Below are positions 24,591-33,252 of a DNA stretch of 64,000 nucleotides, in pieces. Source of the DNA: Achromobacter aegrifaciens (lineage in GTDB: Bacteria; Pseudomonadota; Gammaproteobacteria; Burkholderiales; Burkholderiaceae_B); the NCBI RefSeq assembly GCF_902859735.1, contig NZ_CADIJY010000001.1, positions 1,240,001 through 1,304,000 of the forward strand, written 5' to 3'. A program made the translations under genes and the position numbers. Each line of letters starts with the position of its first letter. Position 1 is the first letter of the stretch. The notes below the pieces were generated by a model. It was given only the letters and a program-made list of their open reading frames with translations, was not told where the DNA came from and ran no database searches.

Positions 24591-25810
24591 GATTGCGCCC
24601 CGGCCGCGTCCTGCGCCTGCCAACGCCAGAAGTCGTCGCCTTCGTCCATCAGGAACCGAGCCAGCACCATCTTGTGCACTTCCGAGGCGCCGTCGACCAG
24701 CCGGGCCTGACGCGCGTAGCGGTAGATCCAGGCCAGCGCCGTATCGCGTGAATAGCCGCGCGCGCCGGTCAGCTGGATGGCGGTGTCGACCGCCTTGTGC
24801 AGCGTTTCGGAGACGACGATCTTCGCCATCGAGACTTCCTTGCGTGCGTAGCTGCCCTGGTCCAGGGCGACCGCGGCGCGCATCGTCAGCAGGCGGCCGA
24901 TTTCGATCGCCATGGCGCATTCGCCCAGCATCCATTGCACGCCTTCGCGTTCGGCCAGCGCGGTGCCGAAGCTCTGCCGGGTCGCCACGTACTCGCGCGC
25001 GATCGCCAGCGAGCGGCGGGCCAGCCCCAGCCAGCGCATGCAATGCGTCAGCCGCGCGGGCCCCAGGCGGATCTGCGTGACCTTCAGACCGTCGCCCACG
25101 CCGAGCAGGCGGTTTTCGTCAGGAATCTCCAGTCCGTCGAATACCAGTTCGCAATGGCCGCCGTGTTCCTCCGGGCCCATGATGGGAATGCGCCGCTCGA
25201 TGCGCCAGCCGGGCTGGTCCGCGTCGAACAGAAAGGCCGTCAGGCCCTTGCGCGGATCGTCCGAGGTATTGGCCATCAGGATGAAGTGCTGCGCCACGCC
25301 GGCGCCGGTGATGAACCATTTCTTGCCATGCACCCGCCACTTGCCGTCCTGCAGCGTGGCGGTGGTGCGCATCATGGAAGGGTCGGAGCCGCTGCCGGGA
25401 TGCGGTTCGGTCATGGCGAACGAGGAGCGCACCTTGCCGTCCACGATGGGTTGCAGCCAGCGCGCCTTCTGCGCCTCGGTGGCGACCTTTTCCAGCACCA
25501 TCATGTTGCCGTCGTCGGGCGCCGCGCTGTTGAACACCACGGGTCCGAAGATCGACACGTTCATTTCCTCGTAGCAGGCCGCCATGCCGACGCGCGACAG
25601 GCCCTGGCCGCCGCGTTCGCGCGGCATCTGCAGGGCCCACAGACCGGCTTCGCGCGCGCGGCGGCGCAGCGGCTGCAGGACTTCCTCGCGGATGTTCTCG
25701 TGTTCGTCGTAGGAGGACGGATCCGCCTCCACCGGCAGGATGTGCGTCTCGACAAAGTCCTTGATGCGCAGGCGATAACTTTCGATTTCTGGCGTGAGGC
25801 TGAAGTCCAT
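24587..25810 (-). CDS. Acyl-CoA dehydrogenase, ACAD10/11-like
   Basis: A 407-residue FAD enzyme of the acyl-CoA dehydrogenase fold: N-terminal helical domain, beta domain with the [15 protein letters not shown] motif near residue 130, and C-terminal helices with the FAD-contacting [12 protein letters not shown] segment. At the usual catalytic-base position near the C-terminus the sequence reads VDGASEVH with Asp373, as in the ADGPDEVH motif of ACAD10/11, instead of the Glu of classic YEGT-type dehydrogenases. It overlaps the kinase gene by four bases. Together the pair probably converts a hydroxyacyl-CoA by phosphorylation and elimination. The start at 25810 gives the standard N-terminus; it lies 14 bp from the SDR stop. 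Confidence 0.88.
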   Translation of the reverse strand: MDFSLTPEIESYRLRIKDFVETHILPVEADPSSYDEHENIREEVLQPLRRRAREAGLWALQMPRERGGQGLSRVGMAACYEEMNVSIFGPVVFNSAAPDDGNMMVLEKVATEAQKARWLQPIVDGKVRSSFAMTEPHPGSGSDPSMMRTTATLQDGKWRVHGKKWFITGAGVAQHFILMANTSDDPRKGLTAFLFDADQPGWRIERRIPIMGPEEHGGHCELVFDGLEIPDENRLLGVGDGLKVTQIRLGPARLTHCMRWLGLARRSLAIAREYVATRQSFGTALAEREGVQWMLGECAMAIEIGRLLTMRAAVALDQGSYARKEVSMAKIVVSETLHKAVDTAIQLTGARGYSRDTALAWIYRYARQARLVDGASEVHKMVLARFLMDEGDDFWRWQAQDAAGAQS

Positions 25811-25824
25811 ATTGCGTCCCGGAG

Positions 25825-26586
25825 TCAAAGCGTGGAAATGAGGTGTCCGCCGTCCACCACCAGGACCGATCCGGTCATGAAGGAAGAGGCGTCGGAAGCC
25901 AGCAGCAGCAGGGGAGCCGACAGCTCCCGCGCCTGCCCGAGCCGGCGCTGCGGCACGCGCCGGATCAGCGCCTGCCCCGCGTCGCTGGCGAAGAATTCGC
26001 GGTTCAGGTCGGTTTCTATGTAGCCTGGCGCCAGCGCATTGACGCGGATGCCGTGGCGCGCCCATTCCAGCGCCAGGGCCTGCGTCAGCTGGATCAGCGC
26101 GGCCTTGGAGGCAGCGTAGGCGGGAACCTGCTGGGCCACCCGCAGCCCCAGGATGGAAGCGATGTTGATGATGCTGCCGCCGCCGTGCGCCTGCATGTGG
26201 CGTCCGGCTGCCTGCGCCACCCGCCAGGTGCCGTTGAGGTTGACGTCGATCACGTCCATCCAGTCGGCTTCGCTGTGTTCCAGCGCAGGGCGCGCGGTGG
26301 TAATGCCGGCGTTGTTGACCAGGATGTCGATGGCGCCGCCCAGGCGCTCGGATGCGGTATCGAACAGACCCGCGACGCTGTCGGGCTGGGTCACGTCCAG
26401 CGCGATGGCGCAGGCCTGCCGGTCGGCGGCGGCCAGTTCCGCGGCCAGCTGCTCGCCGGCCTGCAGCCTGCGCCCGGCCAGCGCCACATGCGCGCCCGCG
26501 GCGGACAGGGTGCGCGCGAACTCCGCGCCCAGTCCGCCAAAGGCGCCGGTCACCAGGGCCCGCTTGTTGCGTAGGTCCTCGAACAT
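25825..26586 (-). CDS. SDR-family NAD(P)-dependent oxidoreductase
   Basis: A 253-residue classical short-chain dehydrogenase. The cofactor motif TGAFGGLG lies at about 13-20, NNAG at 91-94 and the triad at Ser144, Tyr157 and Lys161 (YAASK). Two ATGs are possible, at 26592 and 26586; AAGGAGG abuts the first but is six bases from the second, so 26586 (MFEDLRNK) is preferred. It sits between the RidA and acyl-CoA dehydrogenase genes. It could interconvert a hydroxy- and keto-acyl intermediate of the same pathway, as LvaD does for levulinyl-CoA (inference). Confidence 0.88.
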   Translation of the reverse strand: MFEDLRNKRALVTGAFGGLGAEFARTLSAAGAHVALAGRRLQAGEQLAAELAAADRQACAIALDVTQPDSVAGLFDTASERLGGAIDILVNNAGITTARPALEHSEADWMDVIDVNLNGTWRVAQAAGRHMQAHGGGSIINIASILGLRVAQQVPAYAASKAALIQLTQALALEWARHGIRVNALAPGYIETDLNREFFASDAGQALIRRVPQRRLGQARELSAPLLLLASDASSFMTGSVLVVDGGHLISTL

Positions 26587-26620
26587 GCTCATCCTCCTTC
26601 CGGCGATGCCGCCGCGCGGG

Positions 26621-27013
26621 TCATGCAGGCTTGTACGCCGACGCTTCCACTTCGATCAGCCACTCGGGCCGCGCCAGGGCGCGCACCACGACCAGCGTCG
26701 CGGCGGGACGGGCCTCGCTCAGATAGGCCAGCCTGACGGGGCCGAGCAGCGGCAACTGGCTTTCATCCGTGATGTAGGTCACGACCTTGACCAGATCGCC
26801 CGCATTCATCCCCACAGCCTCCAGCATGGCCTGGATGTTGCGCCAGGCGGCATGGGCCTGGGCTTCGAAGCCTTGGGCGAGCGCGCCCTCCGACGATACT
26901 CCCACCTGGCCGGCAATGTGCAGCCAGCGTCCGGGGCCTTCGGTCAGCACGCCCTGGCTGTAGGGGCCCAGCGGAGCGCAGACGCCCGCGGGATTGAGTG
27001 GTTGGCCTGCCAT
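26621..27013 (-). CDS. RidA/YjgF/Rid-family protein
   Basis: A 130-residue protein of the Rid family, which hydrolyses reactive enamine/imine intermediates to ketones and ammonia or acts as a pathway-specific deaminase. It shows the family core LHIAGQVGVSSEG near residue 31 and the C-terminal LARPEWLIEVEASAYKP. The Arg that binds the carboxylate in archetypal RidA is not at the usual RVCVQVARLP-like position; that region here is VVVRALARPEWL, so Arg119-120 may serve. Its presence in a catabolic operon suggests an amino or imino intermediate. It lies 19 bp after the hydrolase gene. Confidence 0.85.
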   Translation of the reverse strand: MAGQPLNPAGVCAPLGPYSQGVLTEGPGRWLHIAGQVGVSSEGALAQGFEAQAHAAWRNIQAMLEAVGMNAGDLVKVVTYITDESQLPLLGPVRLAYLSEARPAATLVVVRALARPEWLIEVEASAYKPA

Positions 27014-27032
27014 AGGGACTCCTCGTGAAAGA

Positions 27033-27905
27033 TCAGGCCCGGCCCGCGCCGGGCAGCAGCAGATCGAGCGTCTTGTTGAACAGCGGATAGCTTCCGCCCG
27101 CGAAATCGGTCAGCAGATCGAAATGGTTGCGCTGCGGCACCACCAGGTTCTCCACCTCGTGGCCATGGCTGGCGCAATGCTGCGAGAAATCCCGGCTCTG
27201 GCCGCGGAAGCCCTCGGTTTCCAGCGCGCCGGCGGCGAACACCATGGGCACTTCGTACAACGCGACGCGTTGGTACAGCCCCAGGCTGCGGGCTTCGGCC
27301 GCGCTCATGTGGAGATCGCGGTTGATGGAAGTGCGCAGCAGCGGCTCCAGATCGAACAGTCCGCTCAAGCCCACGTAGCCGCGTATCCTGCCCGCCAGGG
27401 CGGGCACCAGGTCCCGGCACAGCGCGCGGGCGGCCATGTGCCCGCCGGCGGAATGGCCGGACAGCACGATGCGGCTGGCGTCGTAGCCGTGGCGCTCTCC
27501 CTGCGCGGTCAGCCAGGAGACGGCCGTACAGGCTTCGTCGACGATCTCGGAGACGCTCGCGTGCGGCGCCAGCGTGTAGTTGGGCAGCGCCACCGCGACG
27601 CCGCGCGCCAGGTACTCGTCGGCGATGAACGAAAAGCCGTGCTTGTCCAGGGCGCGCCAATAGCCGCCATGGATGAAGACCAGCAGCGGCGGCGCCGGCA
27701 CGTGGTCGGGAACGAACAGGTCCAGCACGCTCGAGGGCCGCTCGCCGAAGCGCAGGTCCAGGCGCGCCTCGCGCCGGCTGCGCGTGTCGGCGCTGCGGCG
27801 CGCATAGGTAAAGTAGATTTCCTCGCGTTCGGGGTGCCGGGCGCGCAGGTTGTACTGCGCTTCCTGCTCCGGATCGATCGCCTGCTCCTGGGAAGAACAC
27901 GTCAT
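27033..27905 (-). CDS. Alpha/beta hydrolase, kynurenine-formamidase-like
   Basis: A 290-residue serine hydrolase. It has the oxyanion motif HGGYW near residue 80, the nucleophile elbow GHSAGGH near 150 and a likely His towards residue 265 (QRNHFDLL). HGGYW together with a preceding LDLFVP strand is typical of the arylformamidase (AFMID-like) and related esterase subfamily. This might hydrolyse an N-formyl, amide or ester derivative of the imported compound. It is embedded in the operon between livF and the RidA gene (18 and 19 bp gaps). No other kynurenine-pathway genes are visible, so tryptophan catabolism is not supported. Confidence 0.82.
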   Translation of the reverse strand: MTCSSQEQAIDPEQEAQYNLRARHPEREEIYFTYARRSADTRSRREARLDLRFGERPSSVLDLFVPDHVPAPPLLVFIHGGYWRALDKHGFSFIADEYLARGVAVALPNYTLAPHASVSEIVDEACTAVSWLTAQGERHGYDASRIVLSGHSAGGHMAARALCRDLVPALAGRIRGYVGLSGLFDLEPLLRTSINRDLHMSAAEARSLGLYQRVALYEVPMVFAAGALETEGFRGQSRDFSQHCASHGHEVENLVVPQRNHFDLLTDFAGGSYPLFNKTLDLLLPGAGRA

Positions 27906-27923
27906 CGCTTCACCTGTCTCCTG

Positions 27924-28637
27924 TCAGGCGCCCAGATAGGCGGCCTGTACCCGTGTATCGTCGCGCAGCGCCTGGGCGCTGCCCGAATACGCCACCCGGC
28001 CTTCCTGCAGCACGTAGCCGTAGTCCGCGGCGCTCAAGGTCAGCCTGGCGTTCTGTTCGGCGATGAACAGCGTCAGTCCTTCCTGCTTGAGCCGCCGCAG
28101 CGACAGGAAGATGTCCTTCACGACCAGGGGCGCCAGGCCCATGGACGGTTCGTCCAGCATCAGCAGGCGCGGGCTGCTCATCAGGGCCCGGCCGATCGCG
28201 ACCATCTGCTGTTCGCCGCCGGACAGCGTTCCCGCAGCCTGGCGGGCGCGCTCGGACAGCCGCGGGAACAGGTCCAGGACGAAGTCGAGGTTGCGGCGGA
28301 ACTCGGATTGGCGGCGTTGCTTGAGCAGTTTGTAGCCGCCCATTTCCAGGTTTTCGATGACCGACAGCGGTGCGAAGACGCGCCGGCCTTCGGGCACCAG
28401 CACGATGCCGCGGTCGACGATGCGGTCGGCGGGTAGCGCCTCTATCGCTTCGCCCTCGAAGCGCACGCTGCCGCGCAGGGGGCGCAGCAGGCCGCTCAGG
28501 CTGCGCATGACCGTGGTCTTGCCGGCGCCGTTGGCGCCTAGCAGGCAGCCTATCTGCCCGGCGGGAATCTCCAGGCTGGTTTCCCGCAGGACGTCGCCGG
28601 CCCCATAAGAGGCGCACAGATTGGTGATTTCAAGCAT
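27924..28637 (-). CDS. livF: Branched-chain amino-acid-type ABC transporter ATPase LivF
   Basis: A 237-residue ABC ATPase. Walker A GANGAGKTT lies near residue 35, the signature LSGGEQQMVAIGRAL near 138 and the Walker B LLMLDEPSMGLAP near 158, the LivF form. It overlaps the preceding livG by eight bases. In this operon the transporter serves an unknown substrate and the Liv name denotes family only. It partners LivG on the cytoplasmic face of LivHM. Confidence 0.9.
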   Translation of the reverse strand: MLEITNLCASYGAGDVLRETSLEIPAGQIGCLLGANGAGKTTVMRSLSGLLRPLRGSVRFEGEAIEALPADRIVDRGIVLVPEGRRVFAPLSVIENLEMGGYKLLKQRRQSEFRRNLDFVLDLFPRLSERARQAAGTLSGGEQQMVAIGRALMSSPRLLMLDEPSMGLAPLVVKDIFLSLRRLKQEGLTLFIAEQNARLTLSAADYGYVLQEGRVAYSGSAQALRDDTRVQAAYLGA

Positions 28638-29409
28638 CGGGCATGTCCTCCCCGAGATAGGCCTTCAGGACCAGGGGATCGACGCGCACCGCGTCGGCCT
28701 GGCCTTCGGCGATCTTGCGGCCGTAGTTCAGGACCAGGATGTCGTCGCACAGCTGCATGACGAAGCTCATGTTGTGCTCGACCAGCAGCACGGTTACCCC
28801 GCTGGCGTTCACTTCGCGTATGACCTGGGCCACCTGCGCCACTTCGGCATGCGGCACGCCCGCGACGGGTTCGTCCAGCAGCAGCAAGGTGGGATCGGCG
28901 GCCAGGGCGCGGGCGATTTCCAGGATCTTGGCCTGGCCGAAGCTCAGGTCCGCAGCCAGCACATCAGCCTGGCGGGCCAGATGCAGCTGCTCCAGCCGTT
29001 GCATCGCGATGTCGCGCATCTGCCGCTCGTCGCGGCGCTGGCGGGGCGTGCGCAGCATGCAGGCCCACAGGCCGGAGCCGAAGCGCGCATGGCAGCCCAC
29101 CATGACGTTCTCCAGCACCGTCAGGTCCTTGAAGATCTGCAGGTTCTGGAAGGTGCGGGCGATGCCCAGCCTGACGCGCTGGTGCGGCGGCAGGCCCCGC
29201 ACCGAGCGGCCGCGAAAGCAAACGTCGCCGTTGCCCGGCTGCAGCAGCCCCGCCACGATGTTGAACAAGGTGCTCTTGCCCGCGCCATTGGGACCGATGA
29301 GCCCCTTGATCTGCCCTTGCTTCAGATCGAAGGACAGGTCGGCAAGCGCGGCCAGTCCGCCGAAATTGATGCCCAGGTCCCGCACCGACAGGAAATCGTG
29401 ATCAGCCAT
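28630..29409 (-). CDS. livG: Branched-chain amino-acid-type ABC transporter ATPase LivG
   Basis: A 259-residue ABC ATPase of the LivG branch. Walker A GPNGAGKST is near residue 39, the LSFGQAKILEIARAL signature near 155, and the Walker B LLLLDEPVAGVPHAE near 176. The family TFQNLQIFKDLTVLENVMVG segment near residue 85 is intact. It overlaps livM by eight bases and livF by eight bases, so all three are translationally coupled. Confidence 0.9.
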   Translation of the reverse strand: MADHDFLSVRDLGINFGGLAALADLSFDLKQGQIKGLIGPNGAGKSTLFNIVAGLLQPGNGDVCFRGRSVRGLPPHQRVRLGIARTFQNLQIFKDLTVLENVMVGCHARFGSGLWACMLRTPRQRRDERQMRDIAMQRLEQLHLARQADVLAADLSFGQAKILEIARALAADPTLLLLDEPVAGVPHAEVAQVAQVIREVNASGVTVLLVEHNMSFVMQLCDDILVLNYGRKIAEGQADAVRVDPLVLKAYLGEDMPDA

Positions 29410-30418
29410 GGCGCACCTTTCCCTTCGTTGCCGCCACCGGGGATGCGGGCAGGCTTGCGGAACGCCGGCACAGCCGCTGCGCCAGTCCCGCCAGCCCGCC
29501 CGGGAAGAACATCAGGACCAGGATCATGCCCAGCCCGAACAGCAGCAGCTCCACGTCGTGGAAGGCGCGCAGCAGTTCGGGCGCGGCGGTGTAGACCAGC
29601 GCGCCGAACAAGGGCCCCCAGTACTTGCCCCAGCCTCCGACCGCGACCATGACCAGCAGCAGCACCGATGCGGAGAAGCTGAAGGTTTCCGGCGATGCAA
29701 ACTGGTTGAAATGGACATAGAACGTACCCGCCAGGGCCGCCACCGCGGCGCAAAGCACGAACACCGCCACCTTGAGCGCATAGGTGTTGATGCCCAGGCT
29801 GGCCGCGCCGACCTCGCTGCCGGCCACGCTGATCATGGCGCGGCCGATGCGCGAGCGGGTCAGGTTGAGGAAGCCCCACATCAGCAGGAGGCCCGCGGCC
29901 CAGGCCAGGTAGAAGAAGCGCCGGTCGGTATCGAAGGCATAGCCCGCGATGGTGATGGGCTCGACTCCCGACAGGCCGTTGGGGCCGCCGGTGTAGTCCA
30001 CCAGTTCGACGAACAGCACCGACAGGATGGCGTTGAATCCCAGCGTTGCCATCGCCAGGTAGTGACCGCGCAGCCGCAGCACGGGCAGGGCGATCAACAG
30101 CGCCGCCGTGCTTGCGACCGCCAGCGCGGCCGGGATGGAGGCGAGTGCGGGGAGGCCGTACTTGGCCGACAAGGCGCCGCTGACATAGGCGCCCAGGCCG
30201 AAGAAGCCGGCCTGGCACATGGATATCTGCCCGCAGTAGCCCATCAGCAGGTTGAGACTGGCGATCAGCATCAGGTTGATGCTGAACGTCACCGCCAGGC
30301 CTACGGCATAGCTGTTCGGCGCCACCAGCGGAAACAGGAGGAACAGGCCCCACAGCGCCAGCAGGATGCGCAGGTCGTGGCGCGCGCCGTCCCCGGGCGG
30401 ATGGATTTCGGATTTCAT
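29402..30418 (-). CDS. livM: ABC transporter permease LivM
   Basis: A 338-residue permease with about nine TM helices. It has the conserved LNLLMGYCGQISMCQAGFFG segment near residue 60 and a C-terminal GLGMILVLMFFPGGLAGL. The ATG at 30418 (MKSEIHPPG) has AGGGGGT seven bases upstream; a GTG two codons earlier is possible. It forms the channel with LivH and overlaps livG. Confidence 0.9.
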   Translation of the reverse strand: MKSEIHPPGDGARHDLRILLALWGLFLLFPLVAPNSYAVGLAVTFSINLMLIASLNLLMGYCGQISMCQAGFFGLGAYVSGALSAKYGLPALASIPAALAVASTAALLIALPVLRLRGHYLAMATLGFNAILSVLFVELVDYTGGPNGLSGVEPITIAGYAFDTDRRFFYLAWAAGLLLMWGFLNLTRSRIGRAMISVAGSEVGAASLGINTYALKVAVFVLCAAVAALAGTFYVHFNQFASPETFSFSASVLLLVMVAVGGWGKYWGPLFGALVYTAAPELLRAFHDVELLLFGLGMILVLMFFPGGLAGLAQRLCRRSASLPASPVAATKGKVRHG

Positions 30419-30429
30419 CGTCACCCCCT

Positions 30430-31314
30430 TCAGACCTTGTTGATTTCGGCTTTGCCCAGCAAGCCCTGGGGACGGTAGAACAGCACCAGCAACAGCACGA
30501 TGAAGGACAGCGCGTCCTTGTATTGCGAGGAAATCAGACCGCCTCCCAGCGCCTCGATCACGCCCAGCAGCACGCCGCCAAGCAAGGCGCCCTGCAAACT
30601 GCCCAGCCCGCCCAGCATGGCCGCGCTGAAGCCCTTGAAGCCGAGCATGGTGCCGTGGTCATAGGAGGTGAAGGTCAGCGGCGCGATGATCACGCCCGCG
30701 ATGCCGCCGGCCAGAGCCGCGAGCACGAAGGCCACCGTCACCGAGCGCCGCACGTTGATGCCGACCAACGCGGCGGCGTCTCGGTCGATGGCGGTCGCGC
30801 GCAAGGTCTTGCCCAGCAGGGTGCGTTCGAAGAAGAAATGCGTGCCCAACATGAAGAGCAGCGCCACCCCCATCACCCAGAAGCTCTGCGGCGGAATCTG
30901 CGCGCCCGCCAGCGGCACCGGCGTGTCGCCCGAGAATGCGGGATAGCCCATCGGCGTTTTGCCCAGCCCCAGCATCACCAGGCTTTTGGTACAGATGGCC
31001 AGGCCGATGCTGAGCAGCGTCACCAGCAGGGGCGCGGGCTTTTTCAGCGGATGGATCACCAGGCGTTCGGACAGGCCGCCCGCCAAGGCCACCAGGGCCA
31101 CCGCCGCCAGACAGGACAGCCAGAGCGGCAGTTCGGCGACCGCATAACAGGCGGCCGCCACCATGCCGCCCATCATGACCCATTCGCCCTGGGCGAAGTT
31201 GATGGCGTCGGTGCTCTTGAATATGACGTTGAATCCCACCGCCACGATGGCGTAGATGCTGCCGGTGGTGATGCCGGCGACCAGCAGTTGGATGATTTGC
31301 GCGGACATGTCCAT
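30430..31314 (-). CDS. livH: ABC transporter permease LivH
   Basis: A 294-residue permease with about eight TM helices. It carries the LivH hallmark GSIYAIVAVGFNVIFKSTDAINFAQGEW near the N-terminus and ends with VLLLVLFYRPQGLLGK. It sits 19 bp after the second ferritin-like gene, without its own visible promoter. It lacks the large extracytoplasmic extension of UrtB, separating this system from the urea importer in the window. Confidence 0.9.
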   Translation of the reverse strand: MDMSAQIIQLLVAGITTGSIYAIVAVGFNVIFKSTDAINFAQGEWVMMGGMVAAACYAVAELPLWLSCLAAVALVALAGGLSERLVIHPLKKPAPLLVTLLSIGLAICTKSLVMLGLGKTPMGYPAFSGDTPVPLAGAQIPPQSFWVMGVALLFMLGTHFFFERTLLGKTLRATAIDRDAAALVGINVRRSVTVAFVLAALAGGIAGVIIAPLTFTSYDHGTMLGFKGFSAAMLGGLGSLQGALLGGVLLGVIEALGGGLISSQYKDALSFIVLLLVLFYRPQGLLGKAEINKV

Positions 31315-31333
31315 GGCGAAGCCCCGGCGCCGC

Positions 31334-32239
31334 TCAGTTGGGACGGCGCGAGGTGAGCGCGATGCCGGGCAGTTCGACGCCGAACTCGGCCAGGCGCCGC
31401 GTCACCGTCTCCAGGTACGACCACAGGACCTCATACTCCCGGTCTGCGGACGCAGCGCCCAGGCCCGCTTCGGCCGTCAGCGCGTTGGCACGGCTTTCGG
31501 CGCCGTCGGGCTCTGCCAGCCAGGGGCAGTGGTAGCCGCGCAGTTCGACCTCGTTCAGATAGCCCGACACGGCCTGCGCCACGGCGGCGCGGTCGGCGTC
31601 GGACCAGGCCGCGGCGCGTTCGGCCACATAGAGCCAGCCGAAGGTGGCGTGACGCTCCTTGGCCTGCACGCACTGTTCCAGGATGCGGCGCGCAACGGGT
31701 TCCCGGGCGTTCTCCAGGTAGGCCCGGAACAGTTCCAGCTCCAGGCCGTCTTCCACCGCGGCGTGCGTGGTGAAGAAGGCGTCGGCATGGCAGGCGGCAT
31801 CCAGTACCTGGCGGTGCCGGCATTGGTTGAAGATGGCTTCCTGCTGCGGGCTGGGCGGGCGGTTCAGGTAGCCGCCCAGCAAGGTGGCGTAGCGGTGGAA
31901 GCACTCGATCTGCCAGGCTTCCTCGGTGTTGCGCACGGTGAGAAAGTACTTGGGGTCGGACTCGCGGCCGCTCTCCAGGCACAGGCGCACCAGCAGCGCC
32001 GGCGTTTCGCTCAAGCCGGCGTATTCCACCCAGGCGCGGCGGCTCCAGGTCAGGCGCGCCGCATCGCGGACTTGCGCGTCGAGGGCGCCTGGATCCAGGC
32101 TGGCCCAGGGAATATCGGTCTCCGGCGCCCAGCGCTGCTGCTTGCCGGTTTCGTAAAGTTCGCGGATCGAGGTGATGGACTGCTTGAGCGTCAGCGGGAA
32201 GCGGCGCTCAACGGGAATTCTTGTCGTGGCTGCGTTCAT
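31334..32239 (-). CDS. Ferritin-like protein, paralogue with degenerate metal site
   Basis: A 301-residue protein clearly homologous to its upstream neighbour: both share SRRAW.EY, LGGY, FGW and VEL.GYH.AWLA landmarks. In the neighbour the four-helix di-iron ligand pattern is E77, E111-x-x-H114, E169/E170 and E199-x-x-H202. The aligned positions here are E72, E107-x-x-Gln110, Asp164/Gly165 and Lys194-x-x-His197. At least two ligands are therefore replaced, and it may be a structural or regulatory partner rather than an enzyme. The ATG at 32239 matches the paralogue's start. It is 17 bp from the neighbour and followed by livH. Biochemical function is unknown. Confidence 0.75.
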   Translation of the reverse strand: MNAATTRIPVERRFPLTLKQSITSIRELYETGKQQRWAPETDIPWASLDPGALDAQVRDAARLTWSRRAWVEYAGLSETPALLVRLCLESGRESDPKYFLTVRNTEEAWQIECFHRYATLLGGYLNRPPSPQQEAIFNQCRHRQVLDAACHADAFFTTHAAVEDGLELELFRAYLENAREPVARRILEQCVQAKERHATFGWLYVAERAAAWSDADRAAVAQAVSGYLNEVELRGYHCPWLAEPDGAESRANALTAEAGLGAASADREYEVLWSYLETVTRRLAEFGVELPGIALTSRRPN

Positions 32240-32256
32240 GTCGGGTTTCCTCGCGT

Positions 32257-33186
32257 TCAGAATTCGCCGATCTTCGGGTGGTGCAGCAGGGGCAGATGCA
32301 CGCCCCAAGGCTCCATCTGGCGGCGCACGCGCTGCACGGTTTCAACGAACAGGGGCTTCTCCAGTTCTTCGACCGTGGAACCCAGGCCGGCTTCCCAGGT
32401 GAGTCGGTCCACTTCCATTTCGGCGCGAGAAGCCGGATTGTCGGGCGCCAGCCATGCGCTGTGATAGCCGTTGAGCTCGACCTTTTCCATCATGTTGATC
32501 ACGGCGTTTTCCACCACCTTGATTTCGGCGGCGGACATCTGCGGAATGCGGTGGTCGAGAAAGCGCCAGCCGAACGCGCAGTGCCGAACCTCGTCGCGCA
32601 TGATGCGGGCGCAGATCTGCTTGGCGACGGGATCGCGGGTGATTTCGACCAGGTGGCGGAAGACGTCGAATGCGATTTCCTCGGCGGCGCAGACCAGCGC
32701 CGCGAGAATGGCCTCGACCGACACCTCGGGATCCAGCGCCATCTTGCGCACGCCATGGGTGGCGACGGAGCCCTGGTAGGCGGCCTGGGCCGGCTGCTCC
32801 ATGTAGCCGCCCAGCGCTTCGGCCATGCGGTAGCAGGCTTCGGCGTGGCGGCTTTCCTCTTGTGAGCGGATGGTGAAGAACAGCCGCAGGTCGGGTTCGC
32901 ACTTGTCGTGGCAGAAGCGGATCTGCAGGGCAGGGCTTTCCGAGATGGCGCCGTATTCGCTCCAGGCCCGGCGGCTCCAGTACTGGCGGGCCGCGTAGCG
33001 CTGCTCGGGCGTGTACTGCGAGGCGTCGAACAGATGCCAGTCGATGTCGGTGCGCGGGTCCCACTGCTTGACCGTTGCCAGGTGGTAGAGGTCGCGGATC
33101 TTGGGGATCCGGGTGTCCAGGTCCAGCGGAAAGATGCTTTCCGGATCGTCCAGGATCGTACGCGGCTCGGCGCTTGCTACGTTCAT
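32257..33186 (-). CDS. Ferritin-like putative di-iron protein/oxygenase
   Basis: A 309-residue soluble protein of the ferritin-like four-helix type. The candidate di-iron ligands are E77 (RAWSEYGA), E111 and H114 (EESRH), E169 or E170 (AAEEIAFD), and E199 with H202 (DEVRH), the E/ExxH/E/ExxH pattern of di-iron carboxylate oxygenases and ferritins. Such proteins can hydroxylate or N-oxygenate small molecules using O2 and an electron donor, but no dedicated reductase is adjacent. Its degenerate paralogue follows 17 bp downstream. GGGAGTGCAGTC precedes the ATG. Location in a transport and CoA-catabolic operon suggests it acts on the imported compound. Confidence 0.75.
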   Translation of the reverse strand: MNVASAEPRTILDDPESIFPLDLDTRIPKIRDLYHLATVKQWDPRTDIDWHLFDASQYTPEQRYAARQYWSRRAWSEYGAISESPALQIRFCHDKCEPDLRLFFTIRSQEESRHAEACYRMAEALGGYMEQPAQAAYQGSVATHGVRKMALDPEVSVEAILAALVCAAEEIAFDVFRHLVEITRDPVAKQICARIMRDEVRHCAFGWRFLDHRIPQMSAAEIKVVENAVINMMEKVELNGYHSAWLAPDNPASRAEMEVDRLTWEAGLGSTVEELEKPLFVETVQRVRRQMEPWGVHLPLLHHPKIGEF

Positions 33187-33252
33187 GACTGCACTCCCTG
33201 GTTTGCAGCGCCCGCGGCGCGCGTGAGTGGAGGTTGCGGAGATGGAACTGCT

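Noticed and set aside
27033-27905. Kynurenine-pathway assignment for the alpha/beta hydrolase
   Set aside because: No tryptophan dioxygenase or kynureninase gene is nearby; only the hydrolase subfamily resemblance supports it.
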